Shown here: one piece after another, positions 9,749 through 19,564 of the stretch
Layout of the letters: every line of letters starts with the position of its first letter
Numbering within the stretch: position 1 is the first letter of the stretch
Assembly: GCF_900095885.1 (NCBI RefSeq)
Contig: NZ_LT615367.1
Coordinates: 744,001-808,000 of the forward strand
DNA length: 64,000 nt
From: Dickeya aquatica
Lineage (GTDB): Bacteria > Pseudomonadota > Gammaproteobacteria > Enterobacterales > Enterobacteriaceae
Direction of reading: 5' to 3'
Position numbers and translations under genes: made by a program
The notes under the pieces: generated by a model
What the model was told of the DNA's origin: nothing
What the model saw: only the letters and a program-made list of their open reading frames with translations
The model's database searches: none

Positions 9749-10611
9749 TGAAAGGGATTATTCTTGCTGGTGGCTCTGGCACGCGACTTTATCCACTGAC
9801 CCGTGGTGTTTCCAAACAGCTGTTGCCTATTTACAACAAACCAATGATCTATTATCCCCTGTCAACGTTAATGCTGGCGGGTATTCGTGATGTATTAATT
9901 ATCACGACACCTGAAGACAACGAAGGGTTCCGGCGTTTGTTGAGCGATGGCAGTCATTTTGGAATCAATATTGAGTATGCTGTTCAGCCTAGTCCGGATG
10001 GACTTGCTCAGGCATTCATTATTGGTGATAAATTCATCGGTAATGATCGCTGCTGTCTGGTGTTAGGCGATAATATTTTTTACGGACAATCTTTTAGCAA
10101 AATGCTTAAAAGTGCAGCGTCAAAGGATATTGGTGCTACGGTATTTGGTTATCAGGTTAAAGACCCCGAGCGTTTTGGGGTAGTTGAGTTTGATGCTGAC
10201 ATGAGAGCTATTTCCATTGAGGAAAAACCGGTCAAACCTAAATCGAACTATGCCGTTACCGGGCTGTATTTTTATGATAACCGTGTCGTGGACTTTGCTA
10301 AACAGGTAAAACCATCTCATCGTGGCGAACTTGAGATTACTTCAATTAATCAAATGTATCTTGATGATGGGTCTTTGAGTGTTGAACTGTTCGGACGTGG
10401 TTTTGCATGGCTCGACACGGGCACACATGAAAGTCTGCATGAAGCCTCTTCATTTGTTCAAACAATTGAAAATGTTCAGGGGTTAAAAGTTGCCTGCCTG
10501 GAAGAGATCGCCTGGCGCAATGGCTGGTTGTCCGATGAAACATTAGTGTCGCTAGCAGAACCTATGCTTAAGAATGAGTACGGACAGTATCTGATGGGAC
10601 TTGTTAAATAA
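9748..10611 (+). CDS. rfbA: Glucose-1-phosphate thymidylyltransferase
   Basis: RmlA/RfbA makes dTDP-glucose from dTTP and glucose-1-phosphate, the feedback-controlled first step of dTDP-L-rhamnose synthesis. The 287-residue protein shows the nucleotidyltransferase signature [11 protein letters not shown] near its N-terminus, [19 protein letters not shown] for sugar and metal binding, and LGDNIFYG. Its ATG shares one base with the rfbB stop (TAATG), so translation is coupled. Confidence 0.95.
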   Translation: MKGIILAGGSGTRLYPLTRGVSKQLLPIYNKPMIYYPLSTLMLAGIRDVLIITTPEDNEGFRRLLSDGSHFGINIEYAVQPSPDGLAQAFIIGDKFIGNDRCCLVLGDNIFYGQSFSKMLKSAASKDIGATVFGYQVKDPERFGVVEFDADMRAISIEEKPVKPKSNYAVTGLYFYDNRVVDFAKQVKPSHRGELEITSINQMYLDDGSLSVELFGRGFAWLDTGTHESLHEASSFVQTIENVQGLKVACLEEIAWRNGWLSDETLVSLAEPMLKNEYGQYLMGLVK

Positions 10612-10628
10612 CATTCTGCCAGGAAACT

Positions 10629-11504
10629 ATGATGAAAGTATTAATTACCGGCAGCAAGGGGCAAGTCGGGCATTGCCTTGTTTCACAATTAACAAATAAA
10701 GCTGATGTACTGGCTGTTGATCGTGATGAGCTCGATATTACTGATAAAGCTGCAGTCTTTCGTGTCGTTGAACAATTTCGTCCAAACTATATTATTAATG
10801 CTGCCGCTCACACGGCAGTCGATAAAGCTGAAGATGAAATAGAGTTATCTTATGCCATCAATCGTGATGGCCCAGCCTTTCTCGCTCAAGCTGCCAATGC
10901 GGTAAATGCTGTCATGTTGCATATCTCTACCGATTACGTTTTTGACGGTGAGAGTGAGCATGAGTATGACGAAAGTATGCCTACCGCACCACATGGCATA
11001 TACGGTAAGAGTAAGCTTGCTGGCGAACGGGCTGTTGCAGCAGCGGCAAATCATCATTTGATTTTGCGTACTGCATGGGTATTTGGTGAGCATGGACATA
11101 ATTTTGTGAAAACGATGCTACGTCTTGGTGCAACGCGAGATGCGCTGAGTGTCGTTAGCGATCAAGTCGGTGGTCCAACTTATGCGGGTGATATTGCTGC
11201 TGCATTAATTAGCATGGTTGACTATATTGAGAGCGGTAATACTCCCGAGTGGGGCATATATCATTTCTCAGGCACGCCGCATGTTAGCTGGTTCGAATTT
11301 GCATCCGAAATATTCTGTCAGGCTAAAGAAAGAAAAGTGCTTGAATCTGTTCCATTGCTCTCAGCGATTCCAACCTCAGCATATCCTACACCAGCTAAGA
11401 GGCCTTCGAATTCACGGTTAAATTGTGAAAAAATTAAAGATCAGTTCAATATTTTCCCTAGTGACTGGCAGAAAGCATTGAGTAACATTCAAGCATATAA
11501 GTGA
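10629..11504 (+). CDS. rfbD: dTDP-4-dehydrorhamnose reductase
   Basis: RmlD/RfbD carries out the last step to dTDP-L-rhamnose with NAD(P)H. The 291-residue SDR has the Rossmann motif GSKGQVG, the NAAAHTAVDKAE segment, HISTDYVFDG, and the catalytic Tyr-x3-Lys in IYGKSKLAGE. Two adjacent ATGs (10629 and 10632) follow AGGAAA. Either may start, and the second gives the usual MKVLITG N-terminus. It sits 17 bases after rfbA and 4 bases before rfbC. Confidence 0.95.
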   Translation: MMKVLITGSKGQVGHCLVSQLTNKADVLAVDRDELDITDKAAVFRVVEQFRPNYIINAAAHTAVDKAEDEIELSYAINRDGPAFLAQAANAVNAVMLHISTDYVFDGESEHEYDESMPTAPHGIYGKSKLAGERAVAAAANHHLILRTAWVFGEHGHNFVKTMLRLGATRDALSVVSDQVGGPTYAGDIAAALISMVDYIESGNTPEWGIYHFSGTPHVSWFEFASEIFCQAKERKVLESVPLLSAIPTSAYPTPAKRPSNSRLNCEKIKDQFNIFPSDWQKALSNIQAYK

Positions 11505-11508
11505 TATT

Positions 11509-12060
11509 ATGAAAGTTATAGATACCGATATTCCTGATGTTAAGATTATTGAGCCTGCCGTGTTTGGTGATGAACGCGGCTTTTTTATGGAAACCTGGCA
11601 ACAGGATAAGTTTGATAAGTTAGTCGCGGGTTATCCATGTCACTTTGTGCAGGATAATCAGTCAAGATCACAGAAGGGGATTCTCCGGGGGCTACATTAT
11701 CAGGCAGAGAATACCCAAGGAAAATTAGTCCGGGTAACACTCGGCGAAGTTTTTGATGTTGCTGTTGATATTCGAGAGTCATCACCAACATTTGGAAAAT
11801 GGGTTGGGATATATCTCTCCGCGGAAAATAAAAGGCAGCTATGGATACCCAAAGGCTTTGCCCATGGTTTCTACGTGACAAGTCAGGAGGCTGAGTTCGT
11901 CTATAAATGTACTGATTACTATAATCCTAAATCTGAGTGTACATTACTATGGAATGATGCAGATATTAATATTAATTGGCCTTTCCCCGAAGACCATGAA
12001 CCGGTTTTATCGGAAAAAGATAAGAACGGTAAATCATTCATAGAGTGTCAGAAGTTATAG
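11509..12060 (+). CDS. rfbC: dTDP-4-dehydrorhamnose 3,5-epimerase
   Basis: RmlC/RfbC epimerises C3 and C5 of dTDP-4-keto-6-deoxyglucose. The 183-residue cupin contains ERGFFMETWQ, QDNQSRSQKGILRGLHYQ (with the catalytic His in LRGLHYQ), VAVDIR, and WIPKGFAHGF. It closes rmlBADC. The rare order B-A-D-C is the one commonly seen in enterobacterial O-antigen clusters. Confidence 0.95.
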   Translation: MKVIDTDIPDVKIIEPAVFGDERGFFMETWQQDKFDKLVAGYPCHFVQDNQSRSQKGILRGLHYQAENTQGKLVRVTLGEVFDVAVDIRESSPTFGKWVGIYLSAENKRQLWIPKGFAHGFYVTSQEAEFVYKCTDYYNPKSECTLLWNDADININWPFPEDHEPVLSEKDKNGKSFIECQKL

Positions 12061-12079
12061 TAATTGAGGTATAAAAAAC

Positions 12080-12868
12080 ATGCTTTCTCGACTGTATAAT
12101 CATATCGGTCTGATAAAAACTTTAACAATTAGAGATATAAGCTCTCGTTATAAAGGATCATTTTTTGGTGTTTTATGGACGTTAATAAATCCGATAATGA
12201 TGCTGGCTGTTTATACATTTGTTTTTAGTGTTGTCTTTAAAGCAAGATGGCCTGGTGGCACAGGCAGTAAGATCGAGTTTGCATTGTTACTATTTTCTGG
12301 TTTGATTGTATATAACATTTTTTCGGAATGTGTTAATAAGTCTCCTTTATTGATAGTCAACAATCCGAATTTTGTTAAAAAAATCATTTTCCCAATTGAG
12401 ATTTTGCCAATTGTTAGTGTCATCTCTTCTCTTTTTCAGGCACTAATGAGCTTTATTGTATGGGGTGTATTTTATTCCATTTTTTCCGGTTTTCCTCCGC
12501 TAACGATTTTTTTTCTGCCTGTAGTACTGTTGCCTTTGGTTTTTATTACCTTGGGCATCAGTTGGTTTTTAGCTGCGTTAGGTGTTTATATAAGAGATGT
12601 TTCACAGATGACGGGACTAATAACCACAGCTCTTCTTTTTTTATCGCCAGTATTCTATTCGGTAGACTCTTTACCAGAGCAATTTCAGGATCTTATGAAA
12701 ATCAATCCGCTTACCTTAATTATTGAGCAGGTGAGGGATGTTATGATATGGGGGCGGCCTGTAAACATTATCGATTTTTTATTGATTACAGTTTTCTCAC
12801 TGATTATTCTTATTTTTGGTTATCTTTTCTTTAAAAGAACGAAGAAGGGATTTGCCGATGTACTGTAA
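12080..12868 (+). CDS. wzm: O-antigen ABC transporter permease Wzm
   Basis: The 262-residue inner-membrane protein has about six hydrophobic helices and the ABC-2/KpsM-Wzm N-terminal signature TIRDISSRYKGSFFGVLWTLINP. Its cytoplasmic tail ends in FFKRTKKGFADVL, typical of Wzm. With Wzt it flips the complete undecaprenyl-linked O polymer across the inner membrane. A GAGGT SD precedes the ATG. It normally abuts wzt, but here 312 bases separate them, holding a remnant of another wzm (see 13075-13188). Confidence 0.93.
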   Translation: MLSRLYNHIGLIKTLTIRDISSRYKGSFFGVLWTLINPIMMLAVYTFVFSVVFKARWPGGTGSKIEFALLLFSGLIVYNIFSECVNKSPLLIVNNPNFVKKIIFPIEILPIVSVISSLFQALMSFIVWGVFYSIFSGFPPLTIFFLPVVLLPLVFITLGISWFLAALGVYIRDVSQMTGLITTALLFLSPVFYSVDSLPEQFQDLMKINPLTLIIEQVRDVMIWGRPVNIIDFLLITVFSLIILIFGYLFFKRTKKGFADVL

Positions 12869-13074
12869 TTGAGTAATACAAAAATATATAGATTATAATT
12901 TTCTCTGCCGCCTTTATTGATTGTAGATAAGGCTCCTCTTACATGGCGGCAGTCATGAATTTTTTGATGATATGTCTTTTTAGCGGTGTCTGGCACTGCT
13001 AAGTGCTTCTTTATGGTTTTATTAATACATATTCTTGTTCAAATCGATATTTGTTGCTGAAACATATACTAAAG

Positions 13075-13188
13075 GTATCTGAGATAATAGTATATCTCCT
13101 ATTGCATTATATATGCTTTTCATTACTCATGGCTTTTATTAGCTGTTTTGGGTTTCAAAAGACAATAAAGGGTTTTGCTGATGTCCTC
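13075..13188 (+). pseudogene. 3' remnant of a second wzm gene
   Basis: The frame ending at 13188 encodes a hydrophobic helix (about VSEIIVYLLLHYICFSLL) followed by FGFQKTIKGFADVL. That is a Wzm C-terminus, clearly related to the FFKRTKKGFADVL end of the intact wzm 300 bases upstream. It runs into the start of wzt (ATG 13181 lies inside the GFADVL codons), as in ordinary clusters where wzm and wzt overlap. No wzm start or earlier domains are present. This looks like the tail of the original wzm left after a different wzm was exchanged upstream. Confidence 0.7.
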
Positions 13189-14533
13189 CGATATTGCGAT
13201 AAAAGTAGAAAATTTAAATAAATGCTATGAAATCTATGATAGGCCTTTAGATAGACTGAAGCAATTCATCTTTCCACCAATGATTCGATATTTGACTGGT
13301 AAAGATAAAAAGTATCATAAAGATTTTTGGGCTTTGAGAGATATTTCTTTTGAAATAAAGAAAGGTGAGACGATTGGATTAATAGGACGTAACGGTTGTG
13401 GCAAATCGACATTATTACAGCTAATTTGTGGCACGTTGAGCCAAACTTCGGGTAGTGTTAAAACTAATGGACGTATAGCGGCATTACTTGAATTAGGTTC
13501 AGGATTTAATCCTGAATTTAGCGGTCGCGAAAATGTTTATATGAATGCATCTGTACTGGGGTTAAAAAAGACAGAAATAGAACAAAGGTTTGATGATATT
13601 GTGGCTTTTGCTGATATCGGTGAATTTATCGATCAGCCTGTAAAAAATTACTCTAGCGGGATGGTTGTTAGGCTGGCTTTCGCTGTTATTGCACATGTAG
13701 ATGCAGATATTTTAATTATTGATGAGGCCCTGGCTGTAGGTGATGCCTTCTTTATTCAAAAATGTATGCGATTTTTACGCTCCTTCATGGAGAAAGGCAC
13801 TGTTCTATTTGTGAGTCATGATACCGCAGCTGTTATTAATCTATGTAATAAAGCAATTTATATTGATAAAGGTGAGATAGTAAGTATAGGTTCACCGAAA
13901 GAAATTACTGCTAAATATCTCGCTTCTTTGTATGAAGAAGAACAAGATATTAATTACTCTGCTGATGAGCTGAGTGATGAAAAAGAAATTACTGAATCAG
14001 ATTATAGGGATTTCAGAGAATCAATCGTCAACTCCTCTACATTAAGAAATGATATTGAGATTTTTAAGTTCTCGTATGAAGCGGATAGTTTTGGTAGCGG
14101 TGGTGCGAAGATTAACTCTGTCAGATTATTAGATTCAGATGGCGTCCCGCTATCGTGGATAGTAGGAGGAGAGAACGTTATCTTAGAAGTAAGGTGTATT
14201 GCCAAAGAGCATATTTTTCAGCCTATTATCGGCTTTGATTTTAAGGATAGGTTGGGACAGGTTATCTTTGGCGATAATACTTATATAAAGTATAGGCATA
14301 TTCCATCAGAAATTAAGGCTGGACAAACTGTAGTGGCTAAATTTCATTTTCGGCTACCTATGCTTCCCACCGGGGATTATACAATTAATGCTGCAATAGC
14401 AGATGGTACACAAGAAAAACATGTTCAATTGCACTGGGTTTATGATGCAATGATGGTTAAAGTTCATGCAAGTTCTATATGTTTTGGCCTTGTTGGTATA
14501 CCAATGAGAGATATTGAATTATCTGTTAAGTGA
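13181..14533 (+). CDS. wzt: O-antigen ABC transporter ATPase Wzt with C-terminal glycan-binding domain
   Basis: Wzt powers export of the finished O chain. The 450-residue protein has an N-terminal ABC domain (1-245): Walker A GRNGCGKST (Cys where Ala is usual), signature YSSGMVVRLAF, Walker B ILIIDEALAVGD and H-loop VSHD. An extra C-terminal domain (about 295-450) is of the Wzt_C beta-sandwich type, which in E. coli O8/O9a binds the methylated non-reducing end before export. I start at ATG 13181 (MSSDIAIKVENL). The reading frame two codons earlier belongs to the wzm remnant. The capping enzyme it would read is probably the next gene. Confidence 0.93.
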   Translation: MSSDIAIKVENLNKCYEIYDRPLDRLKQFIFPPMIRYLTGKDKKYHKDFWALRDISFEIKKGETIGLIGRNGCGKSTLLQLICGTLSQTSGSVKTNGRIAALLELGSGFNPEFSGRENVYMNASVLGLKKTEIEQRFDDIVAFADIGEFIDQPVKNYSSGMVVRLAFAVIAHVDADILIIDEALAVGDAFFIQKCMRFLRSFMEKGTVLFVSHDTAAVINLCNKAIYIDKGEIVSIGSPKEITAKYLASLYEEEQDINYSADELSDEKEITESDYRDFRESIVNSSTLRNDIEIFKFSYEADSFGSGGAKINSVRLLDSDGVPLSWIVGGENVILEVRCIAKEHIFQPIIGFDFKDRLGQVIFGDNTYIKYRHIPSEIKAGQTVVAKFHFRLPMLPTGDYTINAAIADGTQEKHVQLHWVYDAMMVKVHASSICFGLVGIPMRDIELSVK

Positions 14534-14622
14534 ATATAACGTAATTTTTCATCGCTACCAAAAAATTTGGTGATGTAAAAAAATTATATCTAAAAGTCGA
14601 TGTAAATTTCGAGGAAATATTG

Positions 14623-17600
14623 ATGCATCAATCAGCTATGTATTATGGAGGTATGTTCTTTAAAGCATATTGCCACAATCATATGAATAAGAAATTGGTA
14701 ATAGCTGAAATAGGCTCCCAAAACGTAAATGGTTCATTAAGAGATATTGCTCCAGAAGGCTCCGATTATATAGGAATGGATTTTGTTACAGGAAATGGTG
14801 TCGATATTATTATCGATGATCCATACCGACTGCCACTGGATGACAATTCTGTTGATGTTGTAGTGAGTTCATCATGTTTTGAACACTCGGAATTCTTCTG
14901 GTTAGTACTGCTTGAAGCATTAAGAGTTTTGAAGAAAGATGGCGTATTATATTTAAATGCCCCGAGTAATGGATTCGTTCATCGCTGGCCTGTTGACTGT
15001 TGGCGTTTTTATCCTGATTCTGGGCATGCAATGGTAAACTGGGCCAATCGAAATGGTCATAATGCATTACTGCTTGAGTCATTCATAGGTCAAAAATCAG
15101 AAGGTGAGGTCGCCAGTGGCGGTGCCTGGAATGACTTTGTTGCAGTTATACTGAAAGATGCAAGCTTTTCTTCAAATTTCGAAGAAAGAATAATCGATAG
15201 TATATCAGATTTTTCAAATGGTTACTCAAGTAAAGTCACTGGTGTAATAAACGATTCTGCTGAGAATCCAGATAGCACAGCTCTAATAGCGCAAAGCGAA
15301 AGAATTAAAAACTTAGTCGATGAGGTTAATAGCATAAAGCAACTTATTAATGCTAAAGATTTAATGATTAAAGATGTTATGGAGAACAATAATATATTCA
15401 TAGAAAATATAAAGTTTTTCGAAAGTGATAGCGTAAGGTTAGAGGATGAAAGATTAAATCTTAATTTGTCTTTAGATGCTAGAGATGTGATCATTAAGGA
15501 GATGTTAGAAGAAAAAAATACGCTTTTAGAAAATATCAAATGTCTCAAAGATGAAAAATCAAGACTTGAAAATGAAAAGTTAGAACTTGAAGATGAAAAG
15601 TCAAAGTTAGAGGATGAAAAATCAAGGCTTTATTTATCACTCTCTGAGTTAAATATAGTAAATAGTGATTTGCATAATATTGCTGATTCCTATCGTGTTT
15701 ACATTGATGAAATAAAGCAATCTACCTCGTGGAAAATATCCTCACCAGTACGATTGTTTGGAAGAAAATATAATAAAGTTATCTCTATGATAAAATTCAT
15801 AATTTCAAAACTAATTTTAGAACCAAAACGTAAGTTTATTAAATTATACAATGCTTCTTTCTATGCCCTCCGTTATTATGGTTCTTATAAAACTTTAATA
15901 AAGAAGGTTGTGAATATTTATAATCGGGAGGGGTTAAAGGGGATAAAAAATCGCGCGAACACTCTTTTGTTAAGAAATACATCCCACAATGCTAAGGAAA
16001 TCGATAGTGATAATGTAGTTAATCATAGTGATAACTCAGGTTTTTCTAACGGTTATAATTACGATATACCCTCCGATAATATCGGATATGAACCGTTGGT
16101 TTCCATTATAGTTCCTAACTATAATCATGAAAAATATCTAAGGGAACGATTGGATTCTATTTATAGTCAAACTTATAAAAATATTGAAGTTATTTTGCTT
16201 GATGATAAATCTACAGATAATAGTAAGATTGTCTTAGAAGAATATGCTGAACGTTATAAAGAAAATACAAGAATTTTCGTTAATGAAGAAAATTCAGGTG
16301 GTGTTTTCTTTCAATGGAAAAAAGGTTTTTCTTTAGCTCGCGGTGACTTAATCTGGATTGCAGAGAGTGATGACTATTGTTCCTCTAATTTCTTGGAAGA
16401 AAATGTTAAGAAGTTTAGGAATGAAGCGGTTATGCTGTCTTTCTGTCGTACAGTTTTTGTTTCTGGCGATGATAAAAAAGAAATATGGTCTTCAGATGAA
16501 TACTTAAATGGTTTGGATTTAAAAAATCTGGATAAAGACTTTATAAAATCGGCGCACTATCTTGTTAATCATTCTTGGGGGATTGGTAACCTTGTTGCCA
16601 ATGTGAGTAGTGCTTTATTCCGTCATCCTGGAGATCTTCAGATTTTGGATGACAAGCAATGGTTCTCGATGAAGATTTGTGGGGATTGGGTGTTCTATCT
16701 GCATCTCATCAGAGGTGGATTAGTCGCTTATACGCCTAATAGCACAAACTATTATCGGCAACATGAAAAAAACACCTCCACCTCTAATCAGTCAAAGCCT
16801 ATCTATTATCAGGAATATGAGGCTGTTGCGAAACAGATTGTGTCGTTATATAAAGTTAACGATGGTGTGCTGCCTAGACTAGAAAAAGAAGTACAAAAGC
16901 AGTGGAGTATATTTAATTCTGAAGAATCATTTGATGTGTTGTCTGAGTATTTCAATATAAAACGAGTAAGGTCAGCAGCCACACAGCGAAAACCTAATTT
17001 GTTGATGTCTACGTATGCCCTTGCCGCTGGGGGAGGAGAGACATTCCCAATATTACTTGCTAACATAATGCAAAAGAATGGTTATGCTGTAACCTTATTT
17101 AACTGGTTTGACGCACCAACTGAAATTGGTGTGCGTAAAATGTTAAATAAAAACATTCCACTGCTACAAAATATTAATCGCGAGCAATTGGGTGTCATTG
17201 CTACTGATTTAGGTATTGAAGTCACTCATTCGCACCACGCATGTGTTGATATGTCTCTGGCTGCGTTATTGTTAGAAAATAAAGAAATTGCCAGAGTAAT
17301 ATCTATGCATGGCATGTACGAAATGATCCCTGAGAAAGAGAGAAAACACTGCCTGGGGCTAATGGAGCGCTCTATTCATAAAGTTGTATACACAGCCCAG
17401 AAAAACCTGATTCCGTTCTCAGTAGACTTCCAAAATAAATTGGGCTTTGTGAAGGTTAATAACGCTCTGCCTAAGTTAGATATTAATCCTGTAGATATGT
17501 CATCGCTAGGGGTTGAAGAAGATGACTTTGTTATTTGCCTGGTCAGTCGTGCTATTCCTGAAAAAGGTTGGGCTGAAGCCATTGATGCCGTTAATATAGC

Positions 17601-18093
17601 TAATGGAACCAGTGAAAGGAAAATTCATCTATTACTGATCGGTGAAGGGGAGTGCTATGAATCACTGTCAAAATCAAAGGCATCTTCCACTATTCATTTT
17701 TTAGGCTTTAGAAGCAATATTCGCGACTACTTTAGTGCTTCAGATATCGGTTTATTACCATCAAGATTTAAAGGTGAAAGTTTTCCACTGGTACTCATCG
17801 ATTGTTTACTCGCTGGTCGGCCTATTATTGCTAGTGATGTAGGTGAAATAGCAGATATGATTAAGTCTTCTCATGGGGATGCTGGTGTTTTATTTTCCTT
17901 GGATAACTGGAAAATACCAGTTGAAGAGCTGGCTTCACTTTTAGTTGACCTATCAAGTGTTGATTCTAAAAAATACAACTTATTGAAAAATAATGTCCCG
18001 CATGCTGCTTCTAAGTTTAGTGAAGAGAAACTTTTCGAAGCTTATGATGGTATTTATACATCAACAATTTCACATGTAAGCTATATAAGTTAA
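14623..18093 (+). CDS. Fused methyltransferase / coiled coil / GT2 / GT4 O-antigen protein
   Basis: This 1156-residue protein has four parts. Residues about 25-190 form a class I SAM methyltransferase (AEIGSQN; PLDDNSVDVVVSSSCFEH; LRVLKKDGVLYLNAPS). Residues about 220-366 are a charged coiled coil with repeated E-x-EK heptads, followed by SWKISSPVRL, a linker common in O-antigen rhamnosyl and methyl transferases. Residues about 490-725 are a GT2 glycosyltransferase (LVSIIVPNYNHEKYL, then WIAESDDY as the acidic metal site). Residues about 790-1146 are a GT4 glycosyltransferase (LVSRAIPEKGW, then GESFPLVLID). ATG 14623 follows GAGGAAA. By analogy with WbdD/WbdA it could polymerise, measure and methyl-cap the chain. 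That is inference. Confidence 0.85.
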   Translation: MHQSAMYYGGMFFKAYCHNHMNKKLVIAEIGSQNVNGSLRDIAPEGSDYIGMDFVTGNGVDIIIDDPYRLPLDDNSVDVVVSSSCFEHSEFFWLVLLEALRVLKKDGVLYLNAPSNGFVHRWPVDCWRFYPDSGHAMVNWANRNGHNALLLESFIGQKSEGEVASGGAWNDFVAVILKDASFSSNFEERIIDSISDFSNGYSSKVTGVINDSAENPDSTALIAQSERIKNLVDEVNSIKQLINAKDLMIKDVMENNNIFIENIKFFESDSVRLEDERLNLNLSLDARDVIIKEMLEEKNTLLENIKCLKDEKSRLENEKLELEDEKSKLEDEKSRLYLSLSELNIVNSDLHNIADSYRVYIDEIKQSTSWKISSPVRLFGRKYNKVISMIKFIISKLILEPKRKFIKLYNASFYALRYYGSYKTLIKKVVNIYNREGLKGIKNRANTLLLRNTSHNAKEIDSDNVVNHSDNSGFSNGYNYDIPSDNIGYEPLVSIIVPNYNHEKYLRERLDSIYSQTYKNIEVILLDDKSTDNSKIVLEEYAERYKENTRIFVNEENSGGVFFQWKKGFSLARGDLIWIAESDDYCSSNFLEENVKKFRNEAVMLSFCRTVFVSGDDKKEIWSSDEYLNGLDLKNLDKDFIKSAHYLVNHSWGIGNLVANVSSALFRHPGDLQILDDKQWFSMKICGDWVFYLHLIRGGLVAYTPNSTNYYRQHEKNTSTSNQSKPIYYQEYEAVAKQIVSLYKVNDGVLPRLEKEVQKQWSIFNSEESFDVLSEYFNIKRVRSAATQRKPNLLMSTYALAAGGGETFPILLANIMQKNGYAVTLFNWFDAPTEIGVRKMLNKNIPLLQNINREQLGVIATDLGIEVTHSHHACVDMSLAALLLENKEIARVISMHGMYEMIPEKERKHCLGLMERSIHKVVYTAQKNLIPFSVDFQNKLGFVKVNNALPKLDINPVDMSSLGVEEDDFVICLVSRAIPEKGWAEAIDAVNIANGTSERKIHLLLIGEGECYESLSKSKASSTIHFLGFRSNIRDYFSASDIGLLPSRFKGESFPLVLIDCLLAGRPIIASDVGEIADMIKSSHGDAGVLFSLDNWKIPVEELASLLVDLSSVDSKKYNLLKNNVPHAASKFSEEKLFEAYDGIYTSTISHVSYIS

Positions 18094-18119
18094 ATTTTTG
18101 GTGTGAAAAATTTAAAGCT

Positions 18120-18152
18120 GACACCAGCCTTACTGCATATAAGGCTGGTGTC
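18120..18152 (+). terminator. Hairpin after the fusion gene
   Basis: A perfect 13-bp stem (GACACCAGCCTTA/TAAGGCTGGTGTC, 7-nt loop) follows the stop codon by 27 bases. The downstream tract is only moderately T-rich, so it may be a weak terminator or attenuate expression of the next genes. Confidence 0.5.
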
Positions 18153-18235
18153 TAAAACATTCTTAACCTTTTATTTTCATAACATTGAGAATGTATAACC
18201 TTATTTATTAATAAGCTTTCAGTCATGGGGTATAT

Positions 18236-19171
18236 GTGAGAGTACTTATATTAGGTGGTGGTGGGTTTATTGGCTCAGCTGTAGTGGATAGATTGCTGCG
18301 TGATGGGCATGATATCGTTGTTTTCGATAGGGAAAATGTTAAACCATATAGAGAATTCTCTATCAATGAATCTGTCACATGGGTTGAAGGTGATTTTTGT
18401 AATAAGGATGATGTTAGTTCGGCACTAAGTGGTGTGGATGTTATATATCATCTTGTCTCTACGACATTACCTCAAAGCTCTAACGATAATCCATTTTTTG
18501 ATGTAGAGAGTAATGTTCTTGGAACTATTCAAATTCTTAATTTAATGGTAGAGCAAAAAGTTTCTAGAATTATTTTTATTTCATCAGGCGGCACTGTATA
18601 CGGAAATCCAGTTTATTTACCTATAGATGAACAGCATCCCACAGAGCCTGTCGTATCTTATGGTGTAACTAAGCTTACCATCGAAAAGTACTTGGCTATT
18701 TTCGAAAGAAAATATGGTATTAAGGCTTTCTCTCTGAGAGTTTCAAACCCCTATGGTGAACGACAAAAAGTTAATACAGCACAAGGTGCCTTAACTATTT
18801 TCTCGTATCTTGCATTACAAGATAAGACGATTGAAATTTGGGGTGATGGCAGTGTTACCAGGGATTTTCTATATGTTGCAGATCTTGCTGATGCTTTTGC
18901 AAAGGCTCTAACTTATGAAGGGATGCATCGCGTATTTAATATTAGTTCTGGTGTTGGAGCCTCACTTATAGATATAAAAAATTCTATTGAAAAGGTACTG
19001 GGAAGACCTGTCTCTTGTGAGTATAAACCAGGTCGTAGTTTCGATGTGCCGGTGAGTATATTATCTAACGAATTGGCTTTGAAAGAATTTAATTGGTCAC
19101 CTGTAGTTGATCTTGAATCAGGCGTTAGAAAAACCATTCAATGGTTAGATGATAACTATTTAAAAAGATAA
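18236..19171 (+). CDS. NAD-dependent epimerase/dehydratase (nucleotide-sugar SDR)
   Basis: This 311-residue extended SDR has a Rossmann motif [11 protein letters not shown] at residues 7-17, SSGGTVYGNP, and the catalytic Tyr-x3-Lys in SYGVTKLTIEKY. These are GalE-like features. The start is GTG 18236 and no in-frame ATG gives the complete Rossmann strand. The substrate is unknown. In this locus a 4-epimerase or 4-ketoreductase acting on a dTDP-6-deoxyhexose or UDP-hexose is plausible. The gene is AT-rich like its neighbours. Confidence 0.8.
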   Translation: MRVLILGGGGFIGSAVVDRLLRDGHDIVVFDRENVKPYREFSINESVTWVEGDFCNKDDVSSALSGVDVIYHLVSTTLPQSSNDNPFFDVESNVLGTIQILNLMVEQKVSRIIFISSGGTVYGNPVYLPIDEQHPTEPVVSYGVTKLTIEKYLAIFERKYGIKAFSLRVSNPYGERQKVNTAQGALTIFSYLALQDKTIEIWGDGSVTRDFLYVADLADAFAKALTYEGMHRVFNISSGVGASLIDIKNSIEKVLGRPVSCEYKPGRSFDVPVSILSNELALKEFNWSPVVDLESGVRKTIQWLDDNYLKR

Positions 19172-19564
19172 TAATTTTTATTATATAAAGCATTCTTTTT
19201 TAGAATAGGTTTTATTATGTTGACTATACCAATCTTTCTTTTCATTTTACCAATATCAAAAAACGCCCTCGATTTGGTTAAAAAACAGCAGTTATAGTAT
19301 TGTATAATTTAAGTGATGGTTAAGTTCTAATGACTTTATAGAGGGTCATCACTGTTTCATAAAGTGGAATCCATATTTTATACGTCTATCCGGTGTTATT
19401 CTTGGGAGATATAAAGTAGAGCTTTAACAGTATCTATCCCTATATAATTCGGGGTTAAAGTCCGCATTATATGTTTTTTCTATTGTTGTATAATACTGAC
19501 TTTGTTAAAGATAAAACCATTATAATGGAAATTTATTTTTTATTATGAAGTATCCACAAGTCAG
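19172..19564. other. AT-rich intergenic stretch in the O-antigen locus
   Basis: These 393 bases contain no frame with conserved features. Runs of T and A and short imperfect inverted repeats (ACTTTAT and ATAAAGT near 19340 and 19370) are visible. It may carry a promoter for the membrane-protein gene at 19565. Confidence 0.3.
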
